Below, piece by piece: positions 32,234 through 41,295 of a stretch of 64,000 nucleotides of DNA. The DNA comes from Gemmatimonadaceae bacterium (GTDB lineage: Bacteria > Gemmatimonadota > Gemmatimonadetes > Gemmatimonadales > Gemmatimonadaceae): assembly GCA_036003045.1 (NCBI GenBank), contig DASYSS010000028.1, positions 1 to 64,000 of the forward strand, given 5' to 3'. Position 1 is the stretch's first letter. Each line of letters begins with the position of its first letter. The position numbers and the translations under genes are program-made. Under the pieces are notes generated by a model. That model was not told the origin of the DNA. It made no database searches and saw only the letters and a list, made by a program, of their open reading frames with translations.

Positions 32234-32668
32234 GTGACCGCCGAACTGCTCTTTCGCCTCATCGCGGACAGTCCAGGAACGTCAGGCGACTTCGTCGACG
32301 TGACCGCGGGCGTGTCGTGCCGCGGATTCACCGGCGCGACGCGATTCGCCATCGCGCGTCGAGACCTTTCCGCCTTCGCGGCCGAAGTTGCCGCGCTGCA
32401 CCGCCGAGACGCCGACCAGGCGCAGCTGATCGGCGGTTGGGACGCCGCCAGCGAACGGTTGCGTCTTCAAGTGACGCGCGCCGGGACCACCGCTGCCTGC
32501 ACCATTCGCATCCGCGTCGCCAGTCCAGGCGCTCGTACTGATCAGTGGGATCGCGCCGAGACGCAGTTCGTTTGCCCTGCGAAGTCCGTGACCGCGTTCG
32601 CCGAGGCGCTTACGTCCGGGACGGCGAAGTCCGCGCAGTTAGTTGGAGACGCTGAATCGACGCTGTGA
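32234..32668 (+). CDS. Hypothetical protein, 144 aa
   Basis: No family is recognised. The product starts at GTG 32234 (TAELLFRLIADSPGTS) and is predicted mostly beta, with strands such as RLRLQVTRAGTTAACTIRIRV (ends RLRLQVTR and CTIRIRV). No signal peptide or membrane segment is visible. It follows the HEAT-like gene after 61 nt on the same strand. Confidence 0.55.
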   Translation: MTAELLFRLIADSPGTSGDFVDVTAGVSCRGFTGATRFAIARRDLSAFAAEVAALHRRDADQAQLIGGWDAASERLRLQVTRAGTTAACTIRIRVASPGARTDQWDRAETQFVCPAKSVTAFAEALTSGTAKSAQLVGDAESTL

Positions 32669-32690
32669 TCGGAGATCGGGTTACCGACTC

Positions 32691-33449
32691 TTATTCCGCG
32701 GCCCGGGTACCCGCCAGGCTCTCCCGGAACAACGCGACCAACGTCCGCCAGTGACGCTCAGTCGCCGCCGCGTCGTGCACCGGCATGTCCGCGGGCACGA
32801 ACCCGTGACGCGCTTGATATGTCTCGACGACGTGATCGACGGCTGCGTCGGTGAGCGCCTGCTCGAGCCGGGCCTTCTGTGCGTCGTCGAACCCGGCGTC
32901 GTCGATCGCGCCCGCGACGTACACGCGCGCCTGAATCTTCGGCGCCAGTCGGTGGGGGCTGTTCGGATCGTCGGTCGCGAGGCCGCTCGCGTGATACGAC
33001 GCAATCGCGGCGACGCTCTCCGGAAACGTCCCTGATGCCGCGAAGGCGAGCCGGCCGCCCATGCAGTAGCCGGTCATTCCGATCCGCGATCCCGTCACCT
33101 TGCGCGAGTTCGACAAGAACGCCAGAAACGATTTCGTGTCCCGCATGATGTTCGGAATCGTCGCCGACGGAATGACTCGCGTCATGAGATCCTTACGCAC
33201 GTCGGGATCGGTGAAGGCTTTCTTCGGATCGACCGCTGTGAACGCGATCCGATAGAAGAGATTCGGCAGCAGCACGACGTAGCCCTCGTCCGCGAGCTTC
33301 TGCGCGATGTCGAACAGCGCCGGCCGAATTCCGACGCCGTCCATGTACATGAGCACTCCCGGCCACGGCCCCGTGCCGGTCGAGGGCTCGAATACGCTGG
33401 CCGGACAGACGCCGTCTTCCGTCTCGATTCTGACTTCCTGTCGCGACAT
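32691..33449 (-). CDS. Dienelactone hydrolase family protein
   Basis: The product (252 aa) is an alpha/beta hydrolase of the dienelactone hydrolase family, which opens lactone or ester bonds in aromatic breakdown. The nucleophile elbow is GYCMGG, with the family's Cys in place of Ser; GAIDDAG can supply the Asp and ARHGFVP the His. ATG 33449 follows GGAGGGG. It is the last gene of a leftward run behind the TetR/DHA2 pair, separated by a 56-nt gap, so it could be co-transcribed with them. Confidence 0.9.
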   Translation of the reverse strand: MSRQEVRIETEDGVCPASVFEPSTGTGPWPGVLMYMDGVGIRPALFDIAQKLADEGYVVLLPNLFYRIAFTAVDPKKAFTDPDVRKDLMTRVIPSATIPNIMRDTKSFLAFLSNSRKVTGSRIGMTGYCMGGRLAFAASGTFPESVAAIASYHASGLATDDPNSPHRLAPKIQARVYVAGAIDDAGFDDAQKARLEQALTDAAVDHVVETYQARHGFVPADMPVHDAAATERHWRTLVALFRESLAGTRAAE

Positions 33450-33505
33450 CACCCCTCCGATCTCAGTTGTTCCGGACTACCGGCCCGCCGGCCTACCGGC
33501 GAACC

Positions 33506-35098
33506 CTACTCGACCATCACCTCCGCTTCCGCCGACGGCGCACCCCGCCGCAACAGAACCACCAGCGGAAGCCCGATCACGAACAGCGACGTCACCAGCA
33601 GAAACACGTGGTTGTACGCGAGCACGCTCGCTTGGCGGCCGATCATGTTGTCCATGATGTGCATCGCCTGCTGCGTCGCGGTGTAGTGGTCCGCGCCCTT
33701 GCTCTGCATCGCGCTCGCCAGTCCGCTGACCATCGCCGATCCCATGCGCGACGCGCCGGCGTCTTCCGAAAGCAGCGCGTGATAGCGCACCGCGCTCGTG
33801 TCGAGCGTCGTCGCGGCGATCGCGATGCCGACGCTGCCCATCACCTGGCGCACGACGTTGTAGAGCCCGGCCGCGGCGGTCATTCGTGCGCGCGAGATCG
33901 TCGACAGCGCCGCGGTGCTCAACGCGACGAAGATCAAACTGAACCCCACGCCCTGCCACAGCTGGGGCCAGAAGAGATCCCAATAGCCAACCTGCGCCGT
34001 GAGGCGCGCCATTCCGTAGAACCCGATCGCCGCGATGACGAGCCCAGTCCCTACCAGCACGCGCGGCCCGAGCCGATTGTAAAAACGTCCGCCGATCGGC
34101 ATCAGCACCGCCATCGCTAGACTGCGCGGCATCAGCGTGAAGCCCGACTGCATCGCGTTGTATCCCAGCAGGCGCTGCAGGAACACGGGGAGCAGAAACA
34201 GACTCCCATTGAGCGCCAGCCCCAGTACTCCACCGAGCATCGTCGCCGAGCTGAATGAGAGGTTCTTCAAGATCCTCAAGTTCACCGCCGGCTTCTCGGT
34301 GGTCAGCTCGCGCCAAACGAAGAGCAGCAGACCGAACGTGGCGACCACGGCGAGTCGAATCACGTAGCCCGACTGGAACCAGTCGTGCCGCTCGCCTTCC
34401 TCGAGCAACAACTGGAGCGATCCCAGGCCGACGACGAGCAGCCCCAGCCCCGGCCAGTCGATGTAGCCTTTCTCACGAATGAGATACGGCGGATCTTCGA
34501 TGTAACGCGAGAGCAGAATCAGCGTGACGATGCCGACGGGCACGTTGATGTAGAACACCCAGGGCCACGAATACTGATCCGTGATCCATCCGCCCAGCGT
34601 CGGCCCGAACGCCGGCGCGAGCACGGCGCCGAGTCCGTAGAGACCCATCGCGATTCCCTGCTCTTCCGGCGGAAAGCTCTCGCGCAGAATCGCCTGCGAC
34701 ACGGTGAGCAGGACGCCGCCGCCGAATCCCTGTACGATCCGGAACGCGATCATCTCGCCGAGCGTGTGCGCCAGCCCGCAGGCCATTGACGCCAGCGTGA
34801 AGATCACGACGCTCGCCATGTAGAAGCGTTTGCGGCCGAACCGCGCCGAGAGCAGCCCGGTGATCGGCATGACGATCACTTGCGCCAGGATGTACGACGT
34901 GACGACCCACGTGATTTCTTCCAGCGTCGCCCCGAGGTTGCCGGACATGTCCGGCAGCGCGACGTTCACGATGCTCGAGTCGAGCACCGCCATGATCGTC
35001 GCCGTGAGGACGGTGCCGGCGATCACCCACTTGTGAGGCGGCACCTTCACCGCTTCCGCGCGCGCGATGCGCGCCCGCGGTCGCACTGCGGTCGTCAC
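33506..35098 (-). CDS. DHA2-family MFS drug efflux transporter (EmrB/QacA type)
   Basis: The 530-aa product is a 14-helix proton antiporter. TM1 carries MAVLDSSIVNVALPDMS, the DHA2 signature; GRKRFYMASV is the motif A loop; SQAILRESFPPEEQG and GPTLGGWITDQYSWPWVFYIN (ends GPTLGGW and WVFYIN) are standard EmrB blocks. It should export hydrophobic toxic compounds. The start is GTG 35098, overlapping the tetR stop by GTGA, so the pair is translationally coupled. No EmrA-type partner is adjacent. Confidence 0.93.
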   Translation of the reverse strand: MTTAVRPRARIARAEAVKVPPHKWVIAGTVLTATIMAVLDSSIVNVALPDMSGNLGATLEEITWVVTSYILAQVIVMPITGLLSARFGRKRFYMASVVIFTLASMACGLAHTLGEMIAFRIVQGFGGGVLLTVSQAILRESFPPEEQGIAMGLYGLGAVLAPAFGPTLGGWITDQYSWPWVFYINVPVGIVTLILLSRYIEDPPYLIREKGYIDWPGLGLLVVGLGSLQLLLEEGERHDWFQSGYVIRLAVVATFGLLLFVWRELTTEKPAVNLRILKNLSFSSATMLGGVLGLALNGSLFLLPVFLQRLLGYNAMQSGFTLMPRSLAMAVLMPIGGRFYNRLGPRVLVGTGLVIAAIGFYGMARLTAQVGYWDLFWPQLWQGVGFSLIFVALSTAALSTISRARMTAAAGLYNVVRQVMGSVGIAIAATTLDTSAVRYHALLSEDAGASRMGSAMVSGLASAMQSKGADHYTATQQAMHIMDNMIGRQASVLAYNHVFLLVTSLFVIGLPLVVLLRRGAPSAEAEVMVE

Positions 35099-35742
35099 GC
35101 GCGCTTTTCCGGCGGCTGTAGACTGGCGACCAACATGTCCACGGCGGAGTCGACCAACCGCTCTCGGTCGATCGCCAATCCGGGCACTGAGTCGGCGTAG
35201 CGCTGCCACGCGAACTGGGCGAGCACTCCCACGAGCGCGATACGAGCCGTGACCTCGGCGTCCGCGTCGCGCCGAAACTCTCCGCTGCGCTGCCCTTCGA
35301 CGATCAGCGACTCCACGACGCGCCACCACCGCAGCGGGCCGTTGGCGACCCAGTGGCGGTAGACGTTCGGCGCCTCGTGCGCGATCGCGTGGAGGAGCAG
35401 CAGCACGTCGCGGCGAATCGGATCATCGCCGCCGAACGCGCTGCGAAACAGCAGGCGAATGCGAGTGGTCGCCGACCCGTGCTCGCTGTCGAGCGCGCCC
35501 TCGAGGCGCGCGAACGCGCGCTGTTGATGATGCTCGAGCGCGCTCGACAGCAACTGTTCCTTGTTGTCGAAATAGTGATACACCGCCCCCTTGGTCACGC
35601 CGGCCGCGGCGGCGACCTCCTCGAGCGTCGCGCTTCGATAGCCCCGAGTCGCAAACACGCGGAGCGCTGCCTCGAGCAGCTCGCCGGGCCGTTCGGCCGG
35701 ACGTCGTTCCCAGCGCAGGATCTTGGACTTGGTTCGCGGCAT
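35095..35742 (-). CDS. TetR-family regulator of the efflux pump
   Basis: The product (215 aa) has an N-terminal TetR helix-turn-helix (LLEAALRVFATRGYRSATL, then AGVTKGAVYHYFDNKEQLL) and an all-helical ligand-binding C-terminus. It overlaps the DHA2 transporter gene by 4 nt and should repress this operon. A perfect 6-2-6 palindrome lies 12 nt upstream of its start, a good operator candidate. Its ligand is presumably a pump substrate. Confidence 0.92.
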   Translation of the reverse strand: MPRTKSKILRWERRPAERPGELLEAALRVFATRGYRSATLEEVAAAAGVTKGAVYHYFDNKEQLLSSALEHHQQRAFARLEGALDSEHGSATTRIRLLFRSAFGGDDPIRRDVLLLLHAIAHEAPNVYRHWVANGPLRWWRVVESLIVEGQRSGEFRRDADAEVTARIALVGVLAQFAWQRYADSVPGLAIDRERLVDSAVDMLVASLQPPEKRA

Positions 35743-35753
35743 CTGGAAATAAT

Positions 35754-35767
35754 ATACTCACGAGTAT
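35754..35767. promoter_or_regulatory. Probable TetR operator
   Basis: ATACTC-AC-GAGTAT is a perfect 14-bp palindrome, immediately upstream of tetR and in the 270-bp region shared with the divergent oxalate-type operon (start 36013). The ATACTCGTGAGTAT pattern is close to known TetR-family operators. I see no other gene in 35743-36012. Confidence 0.65.
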
Positions 35768-36012
35768 GTTACTCGGTTGGGCTTTCTTCCAGCGCTGACA
35801 GGTTGAGGCTGGGGCGCGCCCTCCCGACACGGAGCGTCGCGCGGCGCGGAGGGTCCCGCCTCTGCTTAAGTCCGCGTACCCAAACGATCTCCGGAACGCA
35901 AGGCCGTTTTCGTATCCAAAATCCAGTCCTGGCCGCTAGGCGAATCGCGGCCCATGTGATAACCTTTGCGCCACCCCAACCACTCGCCCACTCATATGAA
36001 GGGTTTGCCCCG

Positions 36013-37305
36013 GTGACTGAGGCAGCTGAAGCGGCATCACGGACAATCGCGCGAGACGCGGCGCCCGCCATCCTCCGAGGCCGGTGGTGGCAGTTGTCGC
36101 TCGGAATTGTTTGCATGTCGATGATCGCCAACCTGCAGTACGGCTGGACGCTCTTCGTCAATCCGATCCACGACAAGCACGGCTGGAGCATCTCGGCGAT
36201 TCAGTTCGCCTTCTCCGTGTTCGTCGTCATCGAAACCTGGTTGGTCCCGTTCGAGGGATACCTCGTCGACAAGATCGGCCCGAAGCTCGTCGGGGTCGTC
36301 GCCGGATTGCTCGTCGCGCTGGCCTGGGTGATCAATTCGATGGCCGACTCGCTGCCGATGCTCTACCTGGGCGCTGTCGTCGGCGGAATCGGCGCGGGCG
36401 CGGTGTACGGTGCGTGCGTCGGGAACGCGCTCAAGTGGTTTCCCGACCGGCGCGGGTTGGCTTCCGGACTCACCGCGATGGGATTCGGCGCCGGGTCGGC
36501 GCTGACGGTTTTCCCGATCGCAAACATGATCAAGTCGCAGGGCTACGAAGCGACATTTTTCAAGTTCGGCATCGCCCAGGGCATTGTCGTTTTCCTGGTG
36601 AGCTGGTTCCTTCGCGCGCCGGATGCGAAGACCGAGGCCTCGTTGCCGAAGGCGACGAATACGGGCAGGTTCCGCGTCGCGACGCGCGAGTTCACGCCGA
36701 TGGAAACGCTCAAGACGCCGGTGTTCTGGCTGCTGTACGCGATGTTCATGTTGACGGCGACGGGCGGCCTCATTCTCACCGCCCAGCTCACGCCGATCGC
36801 GAAGGATTTCGCGGTCGCCGAGGCTCCGGTTGCGCTGCTCGGCATTACGCTGGCGGCGCTCCCGTTTGCGCTATCGATGAACCGCGTGCTCAATGGGGTC
36901 AGCCGGCCGTTCTTCGGATGGATGTCGGATCACCTGGGTCGCGAGCGCACGATGTTCATGGCGTTCTCGCTCGAGAGCGTCTTCTTGCTGCTGCTCATTC
37001 CGTTCGGCAAGATCCCGGTGCTGTTCGTAATTCTGAGCGGACTCGCGTTCTTCGCCTACGGCGAGATCTACAGCCTCTTTCCCGCCATCTGCGCCGACGT
37101 GTACGGCAAGACGTTCGCATCGGCCAACGCGGGTCTGCTCTACACGGCGAAAGGAGTCGCGTCGCTGCTCGTTCCGGTGGCCAGTGTCGTGGCGGCTACC
37201 AGCATCGGATGGCACGCCGTGTTCATCGCGACGGCGGTCATGAATCTCGTCGCCGCGGGACTCGCTGGAGGAATGCTCGCGCGTATGCGAGCGCGCACCA
37301 AGTGA
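36013..37305 (+). CDS. MFS transporter of the oxalate/formate antiporter (OFA) type
   Basis: The 430-aa product has 12 predicted membrane helices. It opens with WWQLSLGIVCMSMIANLQYGWTLF (ends WWQLSLG and YGWTLF), the OFA-family pattern, and contains YGACVGNALKWFPDRRGLASG (ends YGACVGN and RRGLASG), typical of OxlT homologues, with a loop SRPFFGWMSDHLGRE before the second half. It should exchange small carboxylates across the inner membrane, oxalate being favoured by its neighbours. The start is GTG 36013; no earlier start makes sense because the upstream frame lacks membrane character. First gene of a four-gene operon. Confidence 0.88.
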   Translation: MTEAAEAASRTIARDAAPAILRGRWWQLSLGIVCMSMIANLQYGWTLFVNPIHDKHGWSISAIQFAFSVFVVIETWLVPFEGYLVDKIGPKLVGVVAGLLVALAWVINSMADSLPMLYLGAVVGGIGAGAVYGACVGNALKWFPDRRGLASGLTAMGFGAGSALTVFPIANMIKSQGYEATFFKFGIAQGIVVFLVSWFLRAPDAKTEASLPKATNTGRFRVATREFTPMETLKTPVFWLLYAMFMLTATGGLILTAQLTPIAKDFAVAEAPVALLGITLAALPFALSMNRVLNGVSRPFFGWMSDHLGRERTMFMAFSLESVFLLLLIPFGKIPVLFVILSGLAFFAYGEIYSLFPAICADVYGKTFASANAGLLYTAKGVASLLVPVASVVAATSIGWHAVFIATAVMNLVAAGLAGGMLARMRARTK

Positions 37306-37324
37306 GCTCGCGAGGCGCGACCAG

Positions 37325-38332
37325 GTGAAGATCGCCGTCGTCGGGGCTGGCGCAATCGGCGGATACGTGGGCGGATGGCTCGCCGCGGCGGGCGAGGACG
37401 TCACCTTCATCGCGCGCGGCGCCAATCTCGACGCGGTCCGCCGGTGCGGCATGCGCGTCATCGGCGAAGACGGGCTCGAAATCGTCGCGAGCACTGTCGC
37501 CGCGCACCAGAAGACGGCCGACGCCGGCGTGCAGGACGTCGTCGTGCTCGCGGTCAAGGCGCATCAAGTCGCGGCGATCGCCGGCGACCTCGCTCCGCTC
37601 TGTGGCGACGAGACGACGATCGTGACGATGCAGAACGGGATCCCCTGGTGGTATTTCCACAAACAGGGCGGCCCCTTCGACGGACGACCCGTTCACGCCG
37701 CCGACCCCGACGGCTCGATCGCCAAGACGATCGATCCCAATCGCATCCTCGGCTCGATCGTCTATCCGGCCGCGGTGCTCGAGTCACCAGGCGTCGTCCG
37801 AGTCGTCGAGGGAAAGCGCTTCACGCTCGGCGAGCCGGACGGCTCGACCTCGCCGCGCGCGCAGGCGATTTCCGCCGCGTTCACGCGAGCGGGTTTCAAG
37901 GCGCCGATCACGGACGACATCCGCGGCGAGATCTGGCTCAAGGTCTGGGGCAACCTGAGCTTCAACCCGATCAGCGCGCTCTCGCACGCGACGCTCGTCG
38001 ATCTGCTGCAGTTTCCGCTCACACGCCAGTTGAGCATCGAGATGATGCGCGAAGCGGAGGCCATCGCCAAGAAGCTCGGCATCACCTTTCGCGTTGGCAT
38101 CGACAAGCGAATCGCCGGTGCCGAGAAGGTGGGTGCGCACAAGACGTCGATGTTGCAGGACGTGGAAGCGGGGCGAGCGATCGAGCTCGAGGCATTGGTC
38201 GGGGCCGTCGTCGAGCTCGGCCGTCTCACCGAGACGCCGACGCCCCACATCGACGCGGTGTACGCGTGCGCGAGTCTCTTGGGGAAGACGCTTGCCGACC
38301 AGCACGGCCGGCTGGCCGTCGCTAGGATGTGA
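37325..38332 (+). CDS. PanE/ApbA-family reductase, candidate oxalyl-CoA reductase
   Basis: The product (335 aa) is a ketopantoate-reductase-fold NADP-dependent enzyme: dinucleotide motif VVGAGAIGGYVGGWL at the N-terminus and EIWLKVWGNLSFNPISAL with the conserved Lys and Asn residues. Family membership would suggest 2-dehydropantoate reduction, but there is no pan gene nearby, while an oxalate-type transporter, CoA ligase and glyoxylate aminotransferase surround it. In Methylobacterium extorquens a PanE-like protein (PanE2) has been linked to oxalyl-CoA reduction to glyoxylate, so I infer that role here. GTG 37325 lies 19 nt after the transporter stop. Confidence 0.8.
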   Translation: MKIAVVGAGAIGGYVGGWLAAAGEDVTFIARGANLDAVRRCGMRVIGEDGLEIVASTVAAHQKTADAGVQDVVVLAVKAHQVAAIAGDLAPLCGDETTIVTMQNGIPWWYFHKQGGPFDGRPVHAADPDGSIAKTIDPNRILGSIVYPAAVLESPGVVRVVEGKRFTLGEPDGSTSPRAQAISAAFTRAGFKAPITDDIRGEIWLKVWGNLSFNPISALSHATLVDLLQFPLTRQLSIEMMREAEAIAKKLGITFRVGIDKRIAGAEKVGAHKTSMLQDVEAGRAIELEALVGAVVELGRLTETPTPHIDAVYACASLLGKTLADQHGRLAVARM

Positions 38333-38363
38333 CATTCAAGACGTGACTCACGGAGTGAGGTAA

Positions 38364-39884
38364 ATGAGTTCCACGATTCAGGATCTGCTGAAGGCTGGAA
38401 GAGACGACGCGACGGCGCTCGGTTCGCCGGGCGGCGTTCCGCTCACATATCGCGCGCTCCGCGCACACGTCGCGGACGTCGTGCGCGCGCTCAACGCTCA
38501 GGGCATCGGCGCCAACGACCGCGTCGGCATCGTGCTCGACAACGGCCCGGAGATGGCGGCCGCGTTCCTCGGCATCGGCTCGGCGGCGACCGCCGCTCCG
38601 CTCAACCCGAGCTATCGCGCCGAAGAGTTCGAGTTTTATCTCACCGATTTGAACGCGAAGCTGCTCGTCGCCGCGCAGAGCAAAGACTCGCCGGCCATCG
38701 GCGTCGCGCAGAAGCTCGGCGTTCCCATCGCCCGCCTCGTGCCGACGCCCGAAAAGGGCGCCGGCAGCTTCGGCCTCGAGTTCGACGAAGCGAGGGCTCG
38801 CTCCGACGCGAAACCGCGCGCCGCGACTCCGGATGACATTGCTCTGGTGTTGCACACCTCGGGCACGACTTCGCGTCCGAAGATCGTGCCGCTCGCGCAC
38901 AAGAACATCGCCGCCTCGGCGTCGAACATTCGCCGGACGCTGTCATTGACCGCGAACGACCGCGGCCTCGTGATCATGCCGCTCTTCCACATCCACGGCC
39001 TGATCGCCGCGCTCTCGGCGCCGCTGTCCGCCGGTGGTGAGGTGTGCTGCTCGCCGGGATTCAACGCGCTCAAGTTTTTCTCGTGGTTCTCCGACGTGCG
39101 CCCGACGTGGTACACCGGCGTACCGACGATGCACCAAGCCATTCTCTTGCGCGCGGCAAACAATCCCGACTCGCTCAAGGGGCATCGTCTTCGTTTCATC
39201 CGCTCGTCGTCGTCCGCGCTTCCGCCGACGGTGATCTCCGAGCTGGAGCGGGTGTTCGGCGTGCCGGTGGTCGAGGCGTACGGCATGACCGAGGCGACGC
39301 ACCAGATGGCGAGCAACCCGCTGCCCCCGGGCAAGCGCAAGCCTGGAACCGTCGGTCCGTCCGGCGGCCCGGAGATTCGCGTCGTCGACGAGACGGGAAC
39401 GACGGTGCCGACCGGTTCGCCCGGCGAGATCGTGATTCGCGGACCGAACGTGATGCGCGAGTACGAGAACAATCCGAAGGCCAACGCCGACGCGTTCTAC
39501 GACGGCTGGTTCCGCACCGGCGACCAGGGCGTGATGGACGAGGACGGCTACGTCGCGATCGTCGGCCGCCTGAAGGAAATCATCAACCGCGGCGGCGAGA
39601 AGATCTCCCCACGTGAAGTCGACGAGATCATCATGGAGCACCCCGCCGTGCACCAGTGCGTGACGTTCGCGATGCCGCACGAGATGCTCGGCGAAGACGT
39701 CGCGGCGGCGATCGTGTTAAAACAGGGTTCACAAGCGACTGACCGCGAGCTGCGCGATTTCGCGTCTTCTCGGTTGGCGCCGTTCAAGGTGCCGAGGAAG
39801 ATTCTCATTCTCACGGAGATACCGGTGGGCGCTACGGGCAAGCTGCAGCGCATCGGTCTCGCACAGAAATTGGGGTTGTCGTGA
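38364..39884 (+). CDS. Acyl-CoA ligase, probable oxalate-CoA ligase
   Basis: The 506-aa product is an ANL-superfamily adenylating enzyme: P-loop-like LHTSGTTSRPK (163-173), AYGMTEATHQMASNP, GWFRTGDQG, GRLKEIINRGGEKISPREVDE (ends GRLKEII and SPREVDE) and the C-terminal catalytic Lys in GATGKLQR. The overall text is closest to AAE3/Pcs60 oxalyl-CoA synthetases, which make oxalyl-CoA from oxalate, ATP and CoA. A general short-chain ligase cannot be excluded. It starts 31 nt after the PanE-like gene, and its TGA overlaps the next ATG (TGATG). Confidence 0.85.
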   Translation: MSSTIQDLLKAGRDDATALGSPGGVPLTYRALRAHVADVVRALNAQGIGANDRVGIVLDNGPEMAAAFLGIGSAATAAPLNPSYRAEEFEFYLTDLNAKLLVAAQSKDSPAIGVAQKLGVPIARLVPTPEKGAGSFGLEFDEARARSDAKPRAATPDDIALVLHTSGTTSRPKIVPLAHKNIAASASNIRRTLSLTANDRGLVIMPLFHIHGLIAALSAPLSAGGEVCCSPGFNALKFFSWFSDVRPTWYTGVPTMHQAILLRAANNPDSLKGHRLRFIRSSSSALPPTVISELERVFGVPVVEAYGMTEATHQMASNPLPPGKRKPGTVGPSGGPEIRVVDETGTTVPTGSPGEIVIRGPNVMREYENNPKANADAFYDGWFRTGDQGVMDEDGYVAIVGRLKEIINRGGEKISPREVDEIIMEHPAVHQCVTFAMPHEMLGEDVAAAIVLKQGSQATDRELRDFASSRLAPFKVPRKILILTEIPVGATGKLQRIGLAQKLGLS

Positions 39885-41059
39885 TGGCGACTGCACAGAA
39901 GAGCAGGCCGGCCGAGACGTCGGGCGCGCCGGCACCGATCAATCCGCCCGAGCGGCTGCTCATGGGCCCCGGCCCGAGCAATCCCGATCCGCGCGTGCTC
40001 GAGGCGATGACGGCCAATCCCGTCGGCCACCTCGATCCGTATTTCGTGAAGGTGATGGACGAGACGATGGACGCGCTGCGAAAAGTCTTTCGCACGACGA
40101 ACCACCACACGATTCCGATCTCGGCCACCGGTTCTGCCGGGCTCGAGTCGATCACGCTGAACTTGATCGAGCCGGGCGACGAAGCGGTCGTTCTCGTCAA
40201 CGGCTACTTCGGCGCGCGCCTGGCCGAGATGGCACGACGCGCCGGCGCGAACGTTCGCGTGCTGGAGTCGGCCCCGGGCGAGATCGCCGACCCCGCGGCG
40301 CTGGAGAAGCTGATGCGCGAGAAAGCGGCCGACGTCGTCGCGTTCGTGCACATCGAGACCACGACGGGCGCCCGCCAGGCGATCGAGCCGATCGTCGAAG
40401 TCGCGCGCAAGCACGGCGCGCTCGTCGCTATGGACTGCGTGACGTCGCTCGGCGGTCTTCCGCTGGACATCGACGCGCTGGGCGTCGACGCGGCGGGCAG
40501 CTGCAGCCAGAAGTGCATCGGCGCACCGCCGGGCCTCGCGCCGATCACCGTCGGTCCACGCGCGATGGCGAAAGTGCGCGCGCGCAAGGCGAAGCCGCAG
40601 ACCTGGTACTTCGACTACAACCTTCTCTTTCAGTACTGGGGCGAAGAGACCGCGTCGCGGACGCGAGCGTTCCACCACACGGCGCCGATCGCCAGCATTT
40701 ATGGATTTCATGAAGCGCTGCGTATCGTACTCGAGGAAGGCCTCGACAACCGCTACGCTCGGCACGAGGCGGCGCACGACGTGCTCGTGCGGGGCCTCGA
40801 GAAGCTGGGGCTGGCGCTCTTCACTCCCGAGGCGAATCGCTGCGCGACGATCAATCTCGTGTCTGCGCCCGCGGGGATCGACGAAGCGAAACTGCGAAAG
40901 CGCCTGCTCGACATGGGCGTCGAAATGGGCGGCGGACTCGGCACGCTCGCCGGCAAAGTGTGGCGCATCGGCGTGATGGGCTACAACGCTCAGACGCCGC
41001 GCGTCGAGAAGTTCCTCGGCGCGCTCGAGGAAGCGCTACGCGCGGAGGGCTGGAAGTAG
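39884..41059 (+). CDS. Alanine/serine-glyoxylate aminotransferase (class V)
   Basis: The 391-aa product is a class V PLP enzyme of the AGT/SPT type, which transfers an amino group to glyoxylate, giving glycine. LLMGPGPSNPDPRVLEAM, ISATGSAGLES and AMDCVTSLGGLPLDID are family blocks; the PLP lysine is Lys210 in SCSQKCIGAPPGL. Later TWYFDYN and FHHTAPIASIYG match. ATG 39884 overlaps the ligase stop by one base; GTG 39881 is possible. It completes the proposed route from oxalate to glycine. Confidence 0.9.
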   Translation: MATAQKSRPAETSGAPAPINPPERLLMGPGPSNPDPRVLEAMTANPVGHLDPYFVKVMDETMDALRKVFRTTNHHTIPISATGSAGLESITLNLIEPGDEAVVLVNGYFGARLAEMARRAGANVRVLESAPGEIADPAALEKLMREKAADVVAFVHIETTTGARQAIEPIVEVARKHGALVAMDCVTSLGGLPLDIDALGVDAAGSCSQKCIGAPPGLAPITVGPRAMAKVRARKAKPQTWYFDYNLLFQYWGEETASRTRAFHHTAPIASIYGFHEALRIVLEEGLDNRYARHEAAHDVLVRGLEKLGLALFTPEANRCATINLVSAPAGIDEAKLRKRLLDMGVEMGGGLGTLAGKVWRIGVMGYNAQTPRVEKFLGALEEALRAEGWK

Positions 41060-41066
41060 GACGAGC

Positions 41067-41156
41067 ATGAGGGGTCATCGAATTCAAGGTTTCATCAACA
41101 TGTTCGTCGGGATCGTCATGGTTCTCCAGGCGACTCACGAGACCACATCGCCATGA
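41067..41156 (+). CDS. Possible 29-aa hydrophobic small protein
   Basis: An ATG at 41067, 8 nt after the aminotransferase stop, opens 29 codons with a short hydrophobic stretch (GFINMFVGIVMVL). The spacing fits a translationally linked operon tail, but the ORF is short and the Shine-Dalgarno is weak (GGACG). No homologue is recognised; it may be non-coding. The rest of 41157-41295 shows no gene. Confidence 0.22.
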   Translation: MRGHRIQGFINMFVGIVMVLQATHETTSP

Positions 41157-41295
41157 CCGCGTAGGCACCCCATGGGATCCCGCGACGGGGAGGCGGCCGG
41201 CACGCCGGTTGCGTGCGCTTCCGAACACTCTAATTTGTCCTTTAGTAGGTTCACTGGCGTTTCGGTGTCAGCGACCACGATCTCACGGAGGATCG

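Noticed and set aside
37325-38332. Naming the PanE-like gene panE
   Set aside because: The fold fits, but the neighbourhood argues for oxalyl-CoA reduction rather than pantothenate synthesis, so the symbol would mislead.
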